The notes: generated from the sequence alone by a model not told the origin. A stretch of DNA of 11,294 nucleotides from Acidobacteria bacterium UBA6911 (GCA_002451015.1 DKBB01000041.1:1-11294); one strand, 5' to 3'; counted from the first letter of the stretch, positions 1 through 7,387 are shown. Numbers and translations are program-made.

Positions 1-2
1 AT

Positions 3-554
3 TTCAAAGTTCCCCTCGCCGACTCGGTTCGGGAATATTTAAAAATCCATACAGGGCAATCGTGCAGCGGACCTGTCCGGCTGCTTACGCAAGTTCGCAG
101 CTTCGGTTACTATTTCAGCCCCCTGAACCTTTATTACTGCTTTGAAAACAATGGGACAGATATCGCCTGCATCATAGCGGAAGTCACAAACACACCCTGG
201 CTGGAAAAGCACTGGTATGTTCTATGGGCGGAAAACCGCACTGGCCGGCCCAACCAACTGCGATTCAGACATGCAAAGAATTTTCATGTATCTCCCTTCA
301 TGCATATGGATGCAGACTACGTGTGGAGCCTCAATAAGCCGGACTCCCGGCTGACCGTTTCAATCGCCGAAGTCATCGGTAAGGACAGGATTTTTGATGT
401 TGCCATGATTTTGAATCGGAAAGATTTAAACCGCGGGACGCTTTTCCGCACCCTAGCGCTTTATCCGGTAATGCCACTCAGAATCACCCAGGCCATCTAT
501 TGGCAGGCGTTGCAACTGTGGAGAAAAGGCAGCCGCTTTTACGGCCACCCTTAG
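3..554 (+). CDS. DUF1365 family protein (5' end missing)
   Basis: This is the C-terminal 183 residues of a DUF1365 protein. The reading frame is open from the window edge, and the family is usually about 250 residues, so roughly 60-70 residues lie to the left. Recognisable family blocks are VRLLTQVRSFGYYFSPLNLYY, an NxxPW segment, KNFHVSPFMHMDADYVW, and the C-terminal IYWQALQLWRKGSRFYGHP. No catalytic function is established for DUF1365. It is known mainly as a constant neighbour of CFA-type methyltransferase and FAD-dependent amine-oxidase-like genes, and that fits here: a CFA gene starts 23 bases after its stop codon, almost certainly in the same operon. The missing gene to the left could be such a flavoprotein, which is an inference that cannot be tested in this window. 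Family assignment is secure; function is unknown. Confidence 0.9.
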   Translation, partial: FKVPLADSVREYLKIHTGQSCSGPVRLLTQVRSFGYYFSPLNLYYCFENNGTDIACIIAEVTNTPWLEKHWYVLWAENRTGRPNQLRFRHAKNFHVSPFMHMDADYVWSLNKPDSRLTVSIAEVIGKDRIFDVAMILNRKDLNRGTLFRTLALYPVMPLRITQAIYWQALQLWRKGSRFYGHP

Positions 555-577
555 AGAAACCGATACACAGGACACGA

Positions 578-1852
578 ATGCAAGAAATATCGAAATCCTC
601 CGTCACACCATCCCGACACTCTGAAAACGCTCTCGATTCTCTATGCCGGCGCCTGTTCCTTCAGTCGATGGATGCGTTGCATTATGGGAGAGTACTTTTT
701 TCGGAAGGAGAACGAACCTTCCATTTCGGCAAAACAGATTGCACGCTGGAAGCGACTGTAAAGATTCAAGATCCCAGGTTTTATCGAAAGGTGGTGATGA
801 ACGGCAGCCTGGGTGCGGCGGAATCCTACATCCGCGGGTTCTGGCAATGCGAGGACCTGGTAGCCCTGGTGAGAATTTTTTGCCGGAACCCAGGCATAGC
901 TGCCAGAATGGAACAGGGAATCGCACGGATACTGAATCCGTTGAAAATCGCCGCGCACCGGATGCGTCGCAATACCCTTCAGGGCAGCAGCCACAACATC
1001 GCCCACCACTACGACCTCGGCAACGATTTTTTCGCACTCTTCCTGGACCCGACCCTGGCATATTCCTGTGCGGTCTTCCCGGAAAAGGACAGTACGCTCC
1101 ACCAGGCATCCATCGCCAAATTCGACCGTATTTGCCGGAAACTAAACCTGACAGAAAAGAATCACGTTCTTGAAATCGGTTCGGGTTGGGGAGGTTTTGC
1201 CCTGCACGCGGCCGAACGGTACGGGTGCAAGGTCACGACAACGACTATATCGCGCCGGCAATATGAATTTGTAAAGAAAACAGTTGAAAACAGGGGCATG
1301 GCTTCACGGATCGAAGTGCTTCTGGAGGATTACCGCGGGCTGCAGGGTTCCTACGATAGGATCGTATCGATCGAAATGATTGAGGCGGTCGGTTATGAAT
1401 ATTTGGACACTTATTTCAAAAAATGCTCAGGATTGCTGAAATCCGACGGTTTGATGTTGTTGCAGGCGATTACATTCCCGGATCAGGATTACGAACGATA
1501 CCGACGGTCGGTGGATTTCATTCAGAAATATATCTTCCCCGGAGGCTGCCTCCCCTCCCTCGGAGCTATCTTTCGTTCCGTCGGTCGGTCGACCGATCTG
1601 AGAATGCTGAACGTGGAAGACATTACGCGGCACTACCCGGAAACCCTCGCCTGCTGGCGCAACAATTTTCACCGGAATATCGCCGGAATCCGGGCACTGG
1701 GATTTACGGAAGAATTTATTCGCACGTGGCACTATTATTTCACCTACTGCGAGGGGGGGTTCCGGGAACGGGCAATCGGGGATATCCAGATTATCCTTGC
1801 CAAACCGAGATTCTGGGACGAATACAAACTTCCTTCCATTAATTGGATGTGA
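578..1852 (+). CDS. cfa: Cyclopropane-fatty-acyl-phospholipid synthase family methyltransferase
   Basis: A 424-residue SAM-dependent methyltransferase of the CFA synthase family. These enzymes transfer a methylene or methyl group from SAM to the double bond of unsaturated acyl chains of membrane phospholipids. Visible blocks are AHHYDLGNDFFALFLDPT (142-159), the SAM loop LEIGSGWGGF (198-207), SIEMIEAVGYEYLDTYF (264-280), RRSVDFIQKYIFPGGCLPS (309-327) and the C-terminal CEGGFRERAIG (391-401). ATG 578 is preferred over an in-frame upstream start at 500: it lies after the DUF1365 stop, gives a family-typical length, and has a weak AGGA-like site upstream. At the position of the FEH motif of E. 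coli Cfa, whose histidine helps hold bicarbonate, this protein has IEA (A270). That is common in this DUF1365-linked branch, so the exact product (cyclopropane, methylene or methyl branch) is open. The gene converges with the next one across 5 bases. Confidence 0.9.
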   Translation: MQEISKSSVTPSRHSENALDSLCRRLFLQSMDALHYGRVLFSEGERTFHFGKTDCTLEATVKIQDPRFYRKVVMNGSLGAAESYIRGFWQCEDLVALVRIFCRNPGIAARMEQGIARILNPLKIAAHRMRRNTLQGSSHNIAHHYDLGNDFFALFLDPTLAYSCAVFPEKDSTLHQASIAKFDRICRKLNLTEKNHVLEIGSGWGGFALHAAERYGCKVTTTTISRRQYEFVKKTVENRGMASRIEVLLEDYRGLQGSYDRIVSIEMIEAVGYEYLDTYFKKCSGLLKSDGLMLLQAITFPDQDYERYRRSVDFIQKYIFPGGCLPSLGAIFRSVGRSTDLRMLNVEDITRHYPETLACWRNNFHRNIAGIRALGFTEEFIRTWHYYFTYCEGGFRERAIGDIQIILAKPRFWDEYKLPSINWM

Positions 1853-1857
1853 CGGTT

Positions 1858-2904
1858 TTATCCGGAATGTTTCTCAAGTCGAGGCTGAAAAAGGTAATGG
1901 GAAACATACCACTCGCCGCCTCCCCGGCACTTGAAGAGCTCTGCGCAGGCCATAAAAAAAATCCGCCATTGCTGCAATTCCCGTCTGCCTGAGGATCGAC
2001 TTCCTTTTTCCATGAAAAGCTTCATCAGTTCCATTCGATTTATGTCGCAGTTTTCAAGCCAGGCCTCCAGCGTGCGAGCATAGTGCATCCCGGACAACCG
2101 CCACTGGTCCCGCAACACGAGATCTCTTTGAAAATAGGAAAGAAGATCATCCGAAGGCATGATTCCACCGGTAAAAAAACGGCGGCCCATCCAATTGGCT
2201 GCTCCATCAGTTTCAAAGGGATAGGCATAGCGCGCATGACAGAAGACGTGAACCATCAGTTTTCCTTCAGGTCTCAGCCATGTTGAAATTCGATGCAGCA
2301 GTTCTTCGTAATTGCGGACGTGCTCGAACATTTCGACGGACAGAACACGATCGAAAGTTCGATCTGTGGAAAAACGGGCTATATCGACCGTTATCACTTC
2401 CACGTTGTTCAGCTCCATCCGCCGGCAGCGCTCTTCCATGTATTCTCTTTGCGTGCTCGAGTTGGAAACAGCCAGAATGCGACAGTTCCGATATTTGTGG
2501 GCGAGCCAAATTGCGAGAGATCCCCATCCGCATCCGAGTTCCAGGATCTCCATGCCGTTCTCGACTTCTGCGCGCCGGCAGAATAGATCCATCATGGCCT
2601 CTTCCGATTCGGCCAGTGTCGTGGCGTTTGGGGGCCAATACCCGGCGCTGTATTTCAGACGGGGTCCAAGCACGAGTTCGAAGAACCGGACAGGGACCTC
2701 GTAATGCTGCTCATTTGCGGTCCCCGTTTCAATCGTTACGGGGCTATGGCGCAATTCGGCGATAAGCTGTTTCAAATACTCTCTCGGTTCGCCGCTGCAT
2801 CGATTCTCTTCCATACGCAGCCGGTCCGCCAGCAGCCGCCGTATGCCAAATCGGATAAGACAGTCCGGCAACCAGGCTCGTTCCGCGAGATCGATAAGAT
2901 TCAC
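1858..2904 (-). CDS. CFA-like class I SAM-dependent methyltransferase (coclaurine N-methyltransferase-like branch)
   Basis: A 348-residue methyltransferase related to, but clearly different from, the CFA enzyme at 578-1852. It lacks the long N-terminal region of true CFA synthases and belongs to the shorter branch often named after plant coclaurine N-methyltransferase. Visible motifs are QHYEVPVRFFELVLG (66-80), LKYSAGYW (83-90), the SAM loop LELGCGWGSL (121-130), SVEMFEHVRNYE (189-200), which keeps the FEH histidine, and the late block FFTGGIMPSDDLLSYFQRDL (243-262). The start is a GTG that overlaps the stop of the upstream DUF1295 gene by four bases (GTGA), with a GAGG site about 9 bases before it, so translation is probably coupled. 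It is the last gene of the minus-strand radical SAM-DUF1295 operon. The acceptor is unknown; an unsaturated acyl lipid is the natural guess. Family assignment is strong, substrate inferred. Confidence 0.88.
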   Translation of the reverse strand: MNLIDLAERAWLPDCLIRFGIRRLLADRLRMEENRCSGEPREYLKQLIAELRHSPVTIETGTANEQHYEVPVRFFELVLGPRLKYSAGYWPPNATTLAESEEAMMDLFCRRAEVENGMEILELGCGWGSLAIWLAHKYRNCRILAVSNSSTQREYMEERCRRMELNNVEVITVDIARFSTDRTFDRVLSVEMFEHVRNYEELLHRISTWLRPEGKLMVHVFCHARYAYPFETDGAANWMGRRFFTGGIMPSDDLLSYFQRDLVLRDQWRLSGMHYARTLEAWLENCDINRMELMKLFMEKGSRSSGRRELQQWRIFFMACAELFKCRGGGEWYVSHYLFQPRLEKHSG

Positions 2905-3698
2905 TTGGCTTTACCTCGTTCCAGTGGAAACCAAGGAACAAACGGACTGGTCGTACGCTGATAATCGCGATAATCCTCGCCACGGCTTGCCAAAGCCTGT
3001 GCTTCGGCGGGGGGGATGCCCGTAACTTTAAGCAGCAGGTACAGCATCATTCCCAATGCGAAAAGGGAAATCCACCAGTAGGGAGAACCCGCTGCCAGGG
3101 CTACATAGGACCACCAGTGCAGCCATTCGAAAAAATAATTCGGATGCCTGGAATAGCGCCACCAGCCGACGCGGCAGGTTCTGCCGCGGTTTGCAGGATT
3201 CGCCCTAAAGCGGGCAAGCTGCAGGTCCGCCACTATTGTGTTCCCGACACTCATAATCCAGATCAGCACGCCCAGGGCAGACCAAACGTTCCAGAAATAA
3301 TAAGAATTATGGGACACAACAAGCATCGGCAGAGCGAAGAAAAGAGCAAAAAGCGCTTGGTACTGGTAGAAAAGAAAAAATCTTATCCCGGCACTTGAAC
3401 CCCATTTTTTTCTCAAAGCGCGATAGCGTCCATCTTCCGGCTTGTTCAGGACACGATCCTTCATAATATAGAACGACAAACGAAGCGCCCAAATACCGGC
3501 AAGCAATGCGACAAGTAACCGTCGGGGAGGATATCCCTCTGAAGTCGCGGCGAAAAAAACGGCCAGGAATCCGATGGAGGCGGCCCATCCGGCGTCGACG
3601 ATTCCGGCGTTGCCGGTCCTGCGCTGTATGAACCATAGAACTGTGATTGCAGCGCAGACAACCAAGTAACCTATAGGGATCTGGATCCATGGGCCCAT
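2901..3698 (-). CDS. DUF1295 membrane protein (steroid 5-alpha-reductase / ICMT-like fold)
   Basis: A 265-residue integral membrane protein of the DUF1295 family. Six to seven hydrophobic segments are visible, at about 5-24, 37-52, 61-78, 108-128, 136-156, 190-206 and 208-225. The family signature follows a basic cytoplasmic loop: RYSRHPNYFFEWLHWWSYV (181-199). The C-terminal EDYRDYQRTTSPFVPWFP (241-258) is also typical. DUF1295 belongs to the same superfamily as steroid 5-alpha-reductases (NADPH-dependent C=C reduction) and isoprenylcysteine methyltransferases, but its own reaction is not established. The start at 3698 is chosen because a near-perfect GGAGGA site lies 7 bases upstream. The frame stays open further upstream into the radical SAM gene, but that extension is not protein-like for this family. 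It follows the radical SAM gene by 52 bases and overlaps the next methyltransferase by four bases. Reduction of a lipid intermediate is a plausible guess only. Confidence 0.88.
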   Translation of the reverse strand: MGPWIQIPIGYLVVCAAITVLWFIQRRTGNAGIVDAGWAASIGFLAVFFAATSEGYPPRRLLVALLAGIWALRLSFYIMKDRVLNKPEDGRYRALRKKWGSSAGIRFFLFYQYQALFALFFALPMLVVSHNSYYFWNVWSALGVLIWIMSVGNTIVADLQLARFRANPANRGRTCRVGWWRYSRHPNYFFEWLHWWSYVALAAGSPYWWISLFALGMMLYLLLKVTGIPPAEAQALASRGEDYRDYQRTTSPFVPWFPLERGKAK

Positions 3699-3705
3699 TT
3701 TAAAA

Positions 3706-3711
3706 TCCTCC
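3706..3711 (-). promoter_or_regulatory. Ribosome binding site of the DUF1295 gene
   Basis: GGAGGA on the minus strand, 7 bases before the ATG at 3698. This strong Shine-Dalgarno site decides the start against the longer upstream-open frame. It also means the gene can be translated independently of the radical SAM gene that ends 52 bases before it. Confidence 0.8.
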
Positions 3712-3750
3712 AAGATATCCGGCGTCCCGTCGGCAAGAAACCAAAAGGTT

Positions 3751-5562
3751 TTAATCCGGCTGATAATCCGCCATGGAAATTTCCCGGACACATGCTGTTT
3801 CTTTCTTGTCCGGTTTGAAAGAATCTCGAGCAAGGACAAACGCGCACTTTGGAATCTTTCTATCGGTGGATGCCGCTTCATTGGCTTCGTAGAAAGTAGG
3901 AGGCTCGTAGGTCCAGCCCTCGGCTAAGCGATTTTCTTCATCCAGAATTTTTCTCAACACGTACGGTCCGCCTAACGCGGCAAAAAGTTTCGAGCGCAAC
4001 CCGAACTCCTCTTTGATATCCATAAGTAACTCGGACATTTCTCCAAAACGGTCGGGATCGTTTTGAAAATAGCGGACCGCAGCCGCGGTGACGGCCGAGA
4101 AACCGGGGACCATGCCTCGGATTTCCCAACGAAATCGACGACGGATTCTAGCGTTGGAGTGTTTTTTATAGCGTTTCCATCCGGCAAGCGTCGTCCGAAC
4201 CACCCGTAAAAGGCTGGGCCCGTTTACCTCAAAATCCCGCCGGAAGGCTCTTTCCAATAACCCGGTTTCCAGCCCGGGGGGAATGTGGGCGTGGCGATAA
4301 TTAAACCGGTATTGCCCGTGCGTGTCCGGTAGGGGCAACTGATCTTCGTTCAACATTATGCCCTTATCGGTTAATTCCCGATAAAGGGGCGTGCCGGGCA
4401 ACGGCATATAAAGCATAAACTGATGAAAATCGGTATTGTGCGCCACCGCATACTCGATGGCTTGGTCAATATTTTCTGGCGTGTGGTGCTCCAGGCCGAT
4501 AATGGTAGAGCCGAGGATCCGGATCCCGTGGGACTGCAGTCCGCGCACCAGCTGCCTTGTTTGAATGCCCCGAAGTTTCCCATACCGGCTGTTCTCACAT
4601 TCCAGTCCCATCCAGATCCAGGATATTCCCAGTGCAACAAGCTGCTCAAAAGAATAGGACCGCACAGCGTTCGCGGAACTGAATACGTAGAACATCCAGG
4701 GCTTTTGATGCATCTCCATTAACTCAAGCAATCGAAGAATCCTTGGGCGGTAGAGAAGAAAATTCTCGTCCATTATAAAAAACGACTGTGTACCGGTCCT
4801 CTTTTCCAATTGCACCAAAATTTCAAACAGGTCGTCTCCGGAGCGATAAAAGTTCACATAGCGGCCTTTCCCCCCGAACATGGAAGAGGTCGAGCAGAAA
4901 TTACATCCCAGAGGGCAACCGACCGAAGGGATGACGGTAAGTGCGACATCGTTCGGCTTGTCCTTGACTTCAATCCCGAAACTACGGGTTCCGATACGGG
5001 TGGGGATGACGGGATGCCGGATAGGTCGTTGCGGATTTTCCCCCAGGAACCTGCGGAACCATTGCACGCCTTCCCCTTTCACCACCCAATCGGCTTCCAC
5101 GCGTTCGCGCAAATCCTGGATACCCGCAATGTGCCCGCCGATTACAATCACGGCTTCGGGCTGATACTTTCGGATCAATGCGCACATTTGTTTGACTTTA
5201 AAAATGTTCATCGTAATGCTGCTGATCCCGATGATGTCATAGTGCCGGTCGCGTATTTCTCTGATGAAACGATCCAGCGTCGGGAAGTCAAGAAGGATGC
5301 AGGGCGCAGATATGTTTGCCTGGATAAGCATGAGGCCCCAGGAGCGGTGGAACATGCGGAGAGAGAAGGGTCCCTGAAAGCGTGTAACCTGGTTGTGATA
5401 GAGCTCCATGGGGTTGATGGTTCGGCTGCCGAAACTGTCGTTTTGGGCATAGGGGCCGAAGACACTGGTCAATAGGATTTTTGCATTTTTTCCCAAAGGA
5501 TGAGGCTTTACAGTATCTGCCGCACCGGATTCCTGAAACTCAGAAGCTGGAACCGTTTTCAT
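3751..5562 (-). CDS. B12-binding-domain radical SAM protein
   Basis: A 603-residue radical SAM enzyme. Residues about 28-175 form a Rossmann-like cobalamin-binding-type domain, with a DIIGISSITMN strand-loop (109-119), an AVIVIGGH strand-loop (137-144) and WVVKGEG (159-165). No DxHxxG motif is visible, so any cobalamin would be bound without the classical histidine ligand, as in several B12 radical SAM methylases. The iron-sulfur motif is CPLGCNFC (C216, C220, C223). Later blocks typical of the class are FFIMDENFL (261-269), WMGLE (317-321), STIIGLEHHTPENID (352-366) and MLYMPLPGTPLYREL (383-397). A C-terminal extension of about 170 residues (430-603), rich in basic and aromatic residues, has no domain I recognise. 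ATG 5562 has a GGGGA site 7 bases upstream. It heads the operon with DUF1295 and the CFA-like methyltransferase, so a lipid substrate is likely. C-methylation or C-C coupling of acyl chains are both possible; neither is shown. Confidence 0.88.
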   Translation of the reverse strand: MKTVPASEFQESGAADTVKPHPLGKNAKILLTSVFGPYAQNDSFGSRTINPMELYHNQVTRFQGPFSLRMFHRSWGLMLIQANISAPCILLDFPTLDRFIREIRDRHYDIIGISSITMNIFKVKQMCALIRKYQPEAVIVIGGHIAGIQDLRERVEADWVVKGEGVQWFRRFLGENPQRPIRHPVIPTRIGTRSFGIEVKDKPNDVALTVIPSVGCPLGCNFCSTSSMFGGKGRYVNFYRSGDDLFEILVQLEKRTGTQSFFIMDENFLLYRPRILRLLELMEMHQKPWMFYVFSSANAVRSYSFEQLVALGISWIWMGLECENSRYGKLRGIQTRQLVRGLQSHGIRILGSTIIGLEHHTPENIDQAIEYAVAHNTDFHQFMLYMPLPGTPLYRELTDKGIMLNEDQLPLPDTHGQYRFNYRHAHIPPGLETGLLERAFRRDFEVNGPSLLRVVRTTLAGWKRYKKHSNARIRRRFRWEIRGMVPGFSAVTAAAVRYFQNDPDRFGEMSELLMDIKEEFGLRSKLFAALGGPYVLRKILDEENRLAEGWTYEPPTFYEANEAASTDRKIPKCAFVLARDSFKPDKKETACVREISMADYQPD

Positions 5563-5745
5563 AACTAGATCCCCGTTTACGGTGAAGGGTACCCTACACG
5601 CCTTAAACGATCAATCCATTTTGCCGCAGCCTGCAGGACCTGTATTGAAGCCACCGCCCCAAACCTGTTTTTATTTTCCCTGTATTGTGTTTTAGTATGA
5701 CTGTCGCAATATCCTTCTGTCCGGAAAGGAAACGCAGGCATAAAT
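5563..5745 (+). promoter_or_regulatory. Divergent control region between radical SAM operon and KAS III gene
   Basis: This 183-base stretch separates two divergent transcription units and must hold both promoters. It contains a 10-base perfect palindrome AGGGTACCCT (5586-5595), 23 bases before the radical SAM start on that gene's leader side. It also has a T-rich block (5667-5677) and the direct repeats listed separately. A poor -10-like TAGTAT (5693-5698) faces the KAS III gene, without a convincing -35 at the right spacing. The KAS III start at 5746 has only weak ribosome-binding sequences (AAGGA at 15 bases, CAGG at 7). Shared regulation of the two units is plausible but not shown. Confidence 0.5.
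5639..5687. repeat. Nine-base direct repeat CCTGTATTG, copies 40 bases apart
   Basis: CCTGTATTG occurs at 5639-5647 and again at 5679-5687. The copies are exactly 40 bases apart, about four helical turns, so they lie on the same face of the DNA. A related CCTGTTTTT sits between them at 5664-5672. They lie in the divergent promoter region upstream of the KAS III gene and could be binding sites for one regulator. I do not recognise the motif. Confidence 0.45.
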
Positions 5746-6750
5746 ATGCGAAGTCAAATTGTCAGCCTGGGCCACTACGTTCCCGATCAAATAGTTACGA
5801 ACAGGGAACTGGGGAAAAAACTCGGCATATCCGAAGAAGCTATCGTCAAGCGAACCGGAGTTCGGGAAAGACGCTATGTCACCAAAGGTACCAGCTGTGC
5901 CGACCTTGCCCTTGAAGCGTCGAGACGCGCCCTGGAAAAAGCCGGTCTGGGGGCGGAAGACCTCGATTGCATTATACTGGCCACTCTTTCGCCGGATCAC
6001 TTTTTCCCCGGCTCCGGCTGTTTTCTGCAGGCCCAACTCGACGTCCCGGGCATACCGGCAATCGATATCCGCAACCAATGCTCCGGGTTTCTTTACGGGC
6101 TGAGCATAGCGGATCAGTACATTCGAACGGAAACCTACCAGCATATTCTCGTTGCAGGTTCGGAGGTCCATTCGACCGGTCTCGATTTCTCTCCGGAAGC
6201 TTCGGGCGTTACCATCCTGTTCGGCGACGGAGCCGGCGCGGCCATACTGGGGCCTTCCGAAGACGGCAATCCCGGATTGATTGCCTCCCGGATTCATGCC
6301 GACGGCCGTCACGCAAAGGAATTAATGGTGGAGGCGCCCGGAACCCGTCACCATGTTCAGATCGATCATGAAATGATCGATAGAAGAATGCACTATCCAA
6401 AGATGAACGGACGGGCGGTTTTCCGATCCGCCGTAAAAAGCATGGTGGAGGTGGTGGAAGACATACTGATGAGTGAAAGATTAGGGATTGCCGACATAGC
6501 CCTCTTTATATTTCATCAAGCCAATCTTCGCATCATCGAAGCGGTTGCATCCCGCCTGGGCATAGAAGAATCCAGGGTCTATAACAATATCGAGCGATAT
6601 GGGAACACAACGGCCGCGGCGGTGCCGATCGCCTTCAGCGAGGCGGTTGCGAATCATAAAATCCAAAAAAATGACCTGATCATGCTTGTATCGTTCGGGT
6701 CCGGCTTTACCTGGGCTGGAACGCTTCTTCGCTGGAAAAATGCAACATAA
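5746..6750 (+). CDS. 3-oxoacyl-ACP synthase III family protein (FabH-like)
   Basis: A 334-residue KAS III thiolase-fold enzyme, full length for the family. The triad is intact: C112 in NQCSGFLYGL (110-119), H257 in IFHQANLRIIE (255-265) and N287 in IERYGNTTAAAVPIA (282-296). FGDGAGAAILG (159-169) and VSFGSGFTWAGTLL (315-328) are further family blocks. Such enzymes catalyse decarboxylative Claisen condensation of an acyl-CoA (or acyl-ACP) with malonyl-ACP. Housekeeping FabH genes usually sit among plsX, fabD, fabG and acpP. None of these is present, so this is probably a specialised copy with a distinct acyl primer. It is transcribed divergently from the lipid-tailoring operon, which suggests that it makes or extends a chain that those enzymes modify. 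KAS III homologues also occur in natural-product and olefin pathways, so the product remains open. Confidence 0.9.
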   Translation: MRSQIVSLGHYVPDQIVTNRELGKKLGISEEAIVKRTGVRERRYVTKGTSCADLALEASRRALEKAGLGAEDLDCIILATLSPDHFFPGSGCFLQAQLDVPGIPAIDIRNQCSGFLYGLSIADQYIRTETYQHILVAGSEVHSTGLDFSPEASGVTILFGDGAGAAILGPSEDGNPGLIASRIHADGRHAKELMVEAPGTRHHVQIDHEMIDRRMHYPKMNGRAVFRSAVKSMVEVVEDILMSERLGIADIALFIFHQANLRIIEAVASRLGIEESRVYNNIERYGNTTAAAVPIAFSEAVANHKIQKNDLIMLVSFGSGFTWAGTLLRWKNAT

Positions 6751-6837
6751 AATATTTCATAATCCCCTATGCGGGCGGTTTGAAGCCTCCAGTATGATAG
6801 GGACACCAAAATTCAGGATTTCCGGCCTGTTTGATTA

Positions 6838-7314
6838 TTAGTGGATAGCGTCACGATAGGTCGCAATCAACAATGCCCGCGTGAGAAAGCTCTCCATGCG
6901 ACGCCTCAGCGACCAATATGGAAGCAGGCCAAAAAGGGCAGCCACGGCTACGAACAAAAGCGCATGGGAGACCGAAAAGGTTACATCGTGGATCAGGTAG
7001 GTCGCAAGCAGGCCTGCCAAAAAAGCGAATGCCATGACTGACGGGTAAGGATTAAGCTTCAGCGTATACCTGGCGGTAATTGTAGATCCGGAGTACTGCA
7101 GATTAATATCGCCGGCGAGGACCCCACCGGTTACCGAATACGGAGTCAATTGCAGCAGCCGATGTCGAACACCGGTAAAGGACAACTCGTTCCCCGCAAC
7201 ATAGACGTCGCGCACTCCGTATTCTTTCAAACGGCTCTCGATAAACTCGAGAGTGCGGACTTCCCTGCCTTCCCGGTATCCTTCCGCACTGACTCTTCCG
7301 GTGATACGGAACAT
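6838..7314 (-). CDS. Small membrane protein of unknown function
   Basis: A 158-residue protein that I do not recognise. The N-terminal half (1-88) is soluble, mixed polar and beta-rich in look, including GVRDVYVAGNELSFTGVRHR (33-52). Two hydrophobic segments follow, at about 93-109 and 115-135, then a basic stretch WSLRRRM (134-140) and a short amphipathic tail. There are no cysteines, so metal or iron-sulfur binding is unlikely. ATG 7314 is chosen because GGAGGA lies directly before it; an in-frame TTG at 7326 would place that site inside the coding region. It converges with the KAS III gene across an 87-base gap (6751-6837), where no good terminator is visible, and is divergent from the MTHFR fusion gene. 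It is probably a real gene because of the ribosome-binding site and the protein-like composition. A link to the neighbouring lipid genes is not supported by anything in its sequence. Confidence 0.75.
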   Translation of the reverse strand: MFRITGRVSAEGYREGREVRTLEFIESRLKEYGVRDVYVAGNELSFTGVRHRLLQLTPYSVTGGVLAGDINLQYSGSTITARYTLKLNPYPSVMAFAFLAGLLATYLIHDVTFSVSHALLFVAVAALFGLLPYWSLRRRMESFLTRALLIATYRDAIH

Positions 7315-7318
7315 GGTT

Positions 7319-7324
7319 TCCTCC
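7319..7324 (-). promoter_or_regulatory. Ribosome binding site deciding the start of the small membrane protein gene
   Basis: GGAGGA on the minus strand, 4 bases before ATG 7314. The alternative TTG start at 7326 overlaps this site, so the ATG is the better start. Confidence 0.75.
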
Positions 7325-7370
7325 AAGCGGGCACGAGTCTGTTCGATAAAAACATTCCTATAAATTAGAA

Positions 7371-7387
7371 TACAATTGAGTATTGTA
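7371..7387. repeat. Inverted repeat TACAAT-N5-ATTGTA (possible operator)
   Basis: Perfect 6-base arms (7371-7376 and 7382-7387) surround TGAGT. Its centre lies about 65 bases upstream of the small membrane protein gene's ATG and about 215 bases upstream of the MTHFR fusion gene's ATG, in AT-rich DNA. The size and spacing suit a dimeric regulator, but the arms are AT-rich and short, so chance is possible. The regulator is unknown. Confidence 0.35.

Noticed and set aside
603..1109. Minus-strand frame of 168 codons opposite the CFA gene
   Set aside because: It is antisense to a well-conserved gene, and the translation is of low quality, rich in Gly, Arg, Cys and Pro.
4810..5475. Plus-strand frame of 221 codons opposite the radical SAM gene
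   Set aside because: It lies entirely antisense to a strongly recognisable gene, and its translation matches no family I know.
6765..6802. CCCTAT ... ATAGGG arms between the convergent KAS III and small membrane protein genes, as a terminator
   Set aside because: The arms are only six bases with a 26-base loop, the inner part pairs poorly, and there is no T-run. It is too weak to call.
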